Part shown: positions 15,798 through 17,911 of the stretch, piece by piece
How the letters are laid out: every line of letters begins with the position of its first letter
Position numbering within the stretch: position 1 is the first letter of the stretch
Translations under genes and position numbers: made by a program
From: JAZKFR01 sp040386295
GTDB lineage: Bacteria > Pseudomonadota > Gammaproteobacteria > Burkholderiales > Rhodocyclaceae
Reading direction: 5' to 3'
Length of the DNA stretch: 17,911 nucleotides
Assembly: GCA_040386295.1 (NCBI GenBank)
Contig: JAZKFR010000102.1
Location: 1-17,911, forward strand
Notes under the pieces: generated by a model
Seen by the model: the letters and a program-made list of their open reading frames with translations, nothing else
Database searches by the model: none
What the model was told of the DNA's origin: nothing

Positions 15798-15971
15798 TTA
15801 TTTCTTACCGTAGCGTGCGCAGGCCTGACGCAAAAAGCGCATCTGGCTTTTGAAGTTTTGACAGCCTCGGCAAATCGCCAAGTGCATTTTGAGACGCATG
15901 CTTTCAGCCAAGCTAAGGCGTCGATCCTGCGCTTGCGAGAGTAAATGGGTCGCTTCTTTACAATTCAACAT
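15798..15971 (-). CDS. soluble zinc-finger anti-sigma factor (zf-HC2/ZAS type)
   Basis: The 57-residue protein begins MLNCKEATHLLSQAQDRRLS and carries the zinc-binding anti-sigma signature H30-x3-C34-x2-C37 (HLAICRGC), with Cys4 as a possible fourth ligand. It has no membrane segment, so it should act in the cytoplasm by sequestering its sigma factor, possibly responding to redox or metal changes as in RsrA/ChrR-type proteins (inference). Its ATG lies within the last codons of the sigma gene (7-nt overlap, ATGTTGA) with GGAG 7 nt upstream, so the two are translationally coupled. The longer frame to 16082 runs through the sigma gene and is not used. Confidence 0.88.
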   Translation of the reverse strand: MLNCKEATHLLSQAQDRRLSLAESMRLKMHLAICRGCQNFKSQMRFLRQACARYGKK

Positions 15972-16564
15972 GGCTGCGCTCCGGTGACAAACCAGTTTTT
16001 CTCCAAGCAACGGCGTAAACCATTGCGTGCCCGATGCAAAATGACGTTGCAATAGGTGGTAGTCAAACTCAAAGTTTGACAAATCTCGGTGGTTTCAAGC
16101 TCGAGAAATTCGCGCATCATGAACACACGTGCGGTATTGGCAGGCAAATGCGCTAGACAAGCGTCGAACACAGCCCAGAAACGTTGTTGGTTTAAAGCGG
16201 CTTCAGGATCACCCCAGGTTTTGGGTTGGCATCCGGGCAACCAATGGGCATTGCTTTGAAACAAAGCTTCAAAAGCCTGATCCAAACTCTCTTCCTCTGG
16301 CGCGAGAGAGGAGATATTGGGGCATTTGCTTTGTTGGCGCAGCAAATCAATAATTTTGTTTTTAAGAATCGCAAAAACCCAAGTTTTAAGGGATGAACGT
16401 CCAGAGAATCCGGCTTGCTTCCCTAGCGCAGCTAATAAAGTATCTTGCACCGCATCTTCAGCCTGCGCTTCGTCGCCCAGCTGTAGACGGGCGAAGCGCG
16501 TCATATCACGCCTAATTTCGCCTAAATAAGCTTCGTCGATCAGCTCGTTCGCACTGCTATCCAT
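15965..16564 (-). CDS. ECF (RpoE-like) RNA polymerase sigma factor
   Basis: This group 4 sigma factor has 199 residues. Region 2 covers about 16-80 (DMTRFARLQLGDEAQAEDAVQD; FSGRSSLKTWVFAILKNKIIDLLR), and region 4 about 126-190 (FDACLAHLPANTARVFMMREF; helix-turn-helix ending NVILHRARNGLRRCLEKNW). No extra domains are present. It is followed by its overlapping anti-sigma gene and reads away from map. An AAAGGA ribosome binding site precedes the ATG. Target promoters are unknown; I did not find an obvious autoregulatory ECF-type promoter in the 103-nt gap, only a housekeeping-like pair. Confidence 0.93.
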   Translation of the reverse strand: MDSSANELIDEAYLGEIRRDMTRFARLQLGDEAQAEDAVQDTLLAALGKQAGFSGRSSLKTWVFAILKNKIIDLLRQQSKCPNISSLAPEEESLDQAFEALFQSNAHWLPGCQPKTWGDPEAALNQQRFWAVFDACLAHLPANTARVFMMREFLELETTEICQTLSLTTTYCNVILHRARNGLRRCLEKNWFVTGAQPC

Positions 16565-16580
16565 TGATTTTTTTCCTTTG

Positions 16581-16608
16581 TTTATACGGCTCTGCTTCTG
16601 GCTCTGAA
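16581..16608 (-). promoter_or_regulatory. candidate housekeeping promoter of the sigma/anti-sigma operon
   Basis: On the minus strand TTCAGA (complement of 16603-16608) is followed after 16 nt by TATAAA (complement of 16581-16586), matching -35/-10 consensus at four and five of six positions. Transcription would start about 10 nt before the sigma factor ATG, giving a very short leader. This is moderate evidence only. Confidence 0.4.
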
Positions 16609-16667
16609 TTGCCTAAGCGACCCGCTTCCTTTATCCTCGCTGCCTTTAGCCTGAGATAAGAATAACC

Positions 16668-17486
16668 ATGAGTGTCAGCTTGAAATCGCCACTAGAAATC
16701 GAAAAAATGCGGGTCGCGGGTCGCCTCGCCAGCGAGGTACTCGACTACATCACGCCCTACGTACAAGCCGGAATCAGCACTGACGAACTGGATAAACTCT
16801 GTCACGACTATATTGTTGACGTGCAAAACGCTATTCCTGCACCCCTGAATTATGCCCCACCAGGGCATAGGCCTTATCCAAAATCGATTTGCACCTCGAT
16901 CAATCACCAGATCTGCCACGGCGTACCGAGCGAGAAAAAACTCAAAAACGGAGATATCGTCAATCTTGATATTACGGTGATCAAAGACGGTTATCACGGC
17001 GATACCAGCCGCATGTTTCAAGTCGGCGATACCTCGATTCAAGCCAAACGTTTATGCGAAGTGACTTTTGACTGCCTCTGGCTGGGGATAGCGCAGGTCA
17101 AACCTGGTGCGCATTTGGGCGATATTGGCAGCGTCATTCAAAAACACGCTGAACAATCGGGATACTCGGTCGTACGCGAATTCTGCGGCCACGGCATCGG
17201 CGCCAAGTTCCATGAAGATCCGCAAGTGCTGCATTACGGCAGCGCTGGCTCGGGGCTTAAATTAGAGGCTGGGATGATTTTTACCATTGAGCCTATGGTC
17301 AATGCGGGCAAAGCCGCGATTCGTGCGCTCCCCGATGGCTGGACGATTGTCACCAAAGATCACAGCCTTTCAGCGCAGTGGGAACACACTATCCTGGTCA
17401 CCGAGCAAGGCTTTGAAGTGCTCACCCTATCCGCTGGCGCCGTCGCTCAAGCTAGCTGGCTGAACAGCACAAAGACCACGGCATGA
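16668..17486 (+). CDS. map: type I methionine aminopeptidase
   Basis: It removes the initiator Met from nascent proteins using a dinuclear metal centre. In the 272-residue protein the five metal ligands are all present at the expected spacing: D101, D112, H175, E208 and E239 (each 4 higher than in E. coli). The substrate-side His84 is in [10 protein letters not shown]. Other landmarks are [43 protein letters not shown] and [11 protein letters not shown]. The ribosome binding site is weak (GAG about 12 nt upstream). Its stop overlaps the glnD start as ATGA. The gene is divergent from the sigma factor gene. Confidence 0.98.
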   Translation: MSVSLKSPLEIEKMRVAGRLASEVLDYITPYVQAGISTDELDKLCHDYIVDVQNAIPAPLNYAPPGHRPYPKSICTSINHQICHGVPSEKKLKNGDIVNLDITVIKDGYHGDTSRMFQVGDTSIQAKRLCEVTFDCLWLGIAQVKPGAHLGDIGSVIQKHAEQSGYSVVREFCGHGIGAKFHEDPQVLHYGSAGSGLKLEAGMIFTIEPMVNAGKAAIRALPDGWTIVTKDHSLSAQWEHTILVTEQGFEVLTLSAGAVAQASWLNSTKTTA

Positions 17487-17911
17487 GCGTAGTCGACACT
17501 GCTGCGGCACAGCTTGAGGCAACAAACGCCTGCCTGGCTCGCTACAAGCTACGCGTGCAAGAAGGACAGGCCAAGCTAAACAGCGATTACCTGCTCAGCC
17601 AAGCAGCCGCAATCGCCAGCGCAGATGCTGACGAATACGCTGACGACGCAGTGCAAAAATTATTGCGCGCGCGCAGCGCACTGATCGACGAAATTCTCTG
17701 TAGCTTATGGACAGAATTGGCCTTCTCACCGACGCTTGCTTTGATCGGTGTCGGCGGTTATGGACGGGGCGAACTTTATCCTGCGTCTGACATCGACTTA
17801 CTGATTCTGTTGCCCAAAACAGCCGATGCCGCGCTAAAACTCAAACTAGAGAAGTTAGTCGGGTTGTTTTGGGACATCGGCTTAGAGATTGGCCACAGCG
17901 TACGCACAGTC
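17483..17911 (+). CDS. glnD: PII uridylyltransferase/uridylyl-removing enzyme, 5' part
   Basis: GlnD uridylylates and deuridylylates PII proteins in response to glutamine, controlling nitrogen assimilation. The 143 codons in the window include the nucleotidyltransferase signature [19 protein letters not shown] (about 89-107) with the catalytic Asp pair D103/D105, followed by [15 protein letters not shown], characteristic of GlnD. The UR (HD) and two ACT domains lie beyond the window end. It starts at an ATGA overlap with map, a common betaproteobacterial arrangement. It is cut by the window, not truncated biologically. Confidence 0.95.
   Translation, partial: MSVVDTAAAQLEATNACLARYKLRVQEGQAKLNSDYLLSQAAAIASADADEYADDAVQKLLRARSALIDEILCSLWTELAFSPTLALIGVGGYGRGELYPASDIDLLILLPKTADAALKLKLEKLVGLFWDIGLEIGHSVRTV

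Noticed and set aside
1..17911. CRISPR array, prophage, insertion sequence or riboswitch
   Set aside because: No spaced identical repeats of CRISPR size, no integrase or transposase reading frame, and no leader I could match to a known riboswitch class.

Overview
The window looks like ordinary chromosome of a betaproteobacterium, most likely Burkholderiales. That is an inference from gene order and protein style: map-glnD, tsaB-rimI-family 4 uracil-DNA glycosylase, rlmD-ispD-ispF, lemA with two TPM-domain genes, and an RpoE-like sigma factor with a soluble zf-HC2 anti-sigma. Nothing in the window fixes a species. A run of 10 N (8992-9001) marks an assembly gap inside rimI.

Layout, left to right. 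Positions 1-401 are a non-coding leader with GC-rich hairpins, an 11-bp tandem repeat and a 9-bp perfect palindrome just upstream of alaS. Two plus-strand genes follow: alaS and a MATE-family exporter. Next come tRNA-Ser(GCU), with two hairpins in its leader, and a small outer-membrane beta-barrel gene. A perfect 15-bp hairpin separates this block from a long minus-strand run. In transcription order that run is rlmD, ispD, ispF (23S rRNA methylation and the MEP isoprenoid pathway); tsaB, rimI, udg (tRNA t6A synthesis, N-terminal acetylation, DNA repair); and lemA, TPM-domain protein 1, TPM-domain protein 2 (cell-envelope cluster). Several of these genes overlap by 1-8 nt, which points to translational coupling.

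The accessory part is a large, visibly AT-richer minus-strand gene (13140-15560) between rlmD and the sigma/anti-sigma pair. Its product carries the landmarks of the ShET2/OspD/EspL family of type III-secreted cysteine proteases: a PYFSEKR-LNLNG-VCRHL block, a downstream His and a YDPN Asp at family-like spacing, then tandem helical repeats. It has an additional N-terminal region of about 240 residues that I do not recognise and a repeat period of 51 residues. This is the most interesting element here and suggests a host-associated organism, although no secretion genes are in the window.

At the right end, the ECF sigma/anti-sigma pair is divergent from map (methionine aminopeptidase) and glnD, which overlap by ATGA; glnD runs off the window.

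A second theme is short tandem duplication. Exact or near-exact units of 8-15 bp occur in alaS, ispD, udg and rimI, all keeping frame, and in several intergenic spots. This suggests frequent replication slippage. Gaps shorter than 300 bp not listed separately (10093-10218, 12911-13139, 15660-15797) hold no gene I can support.
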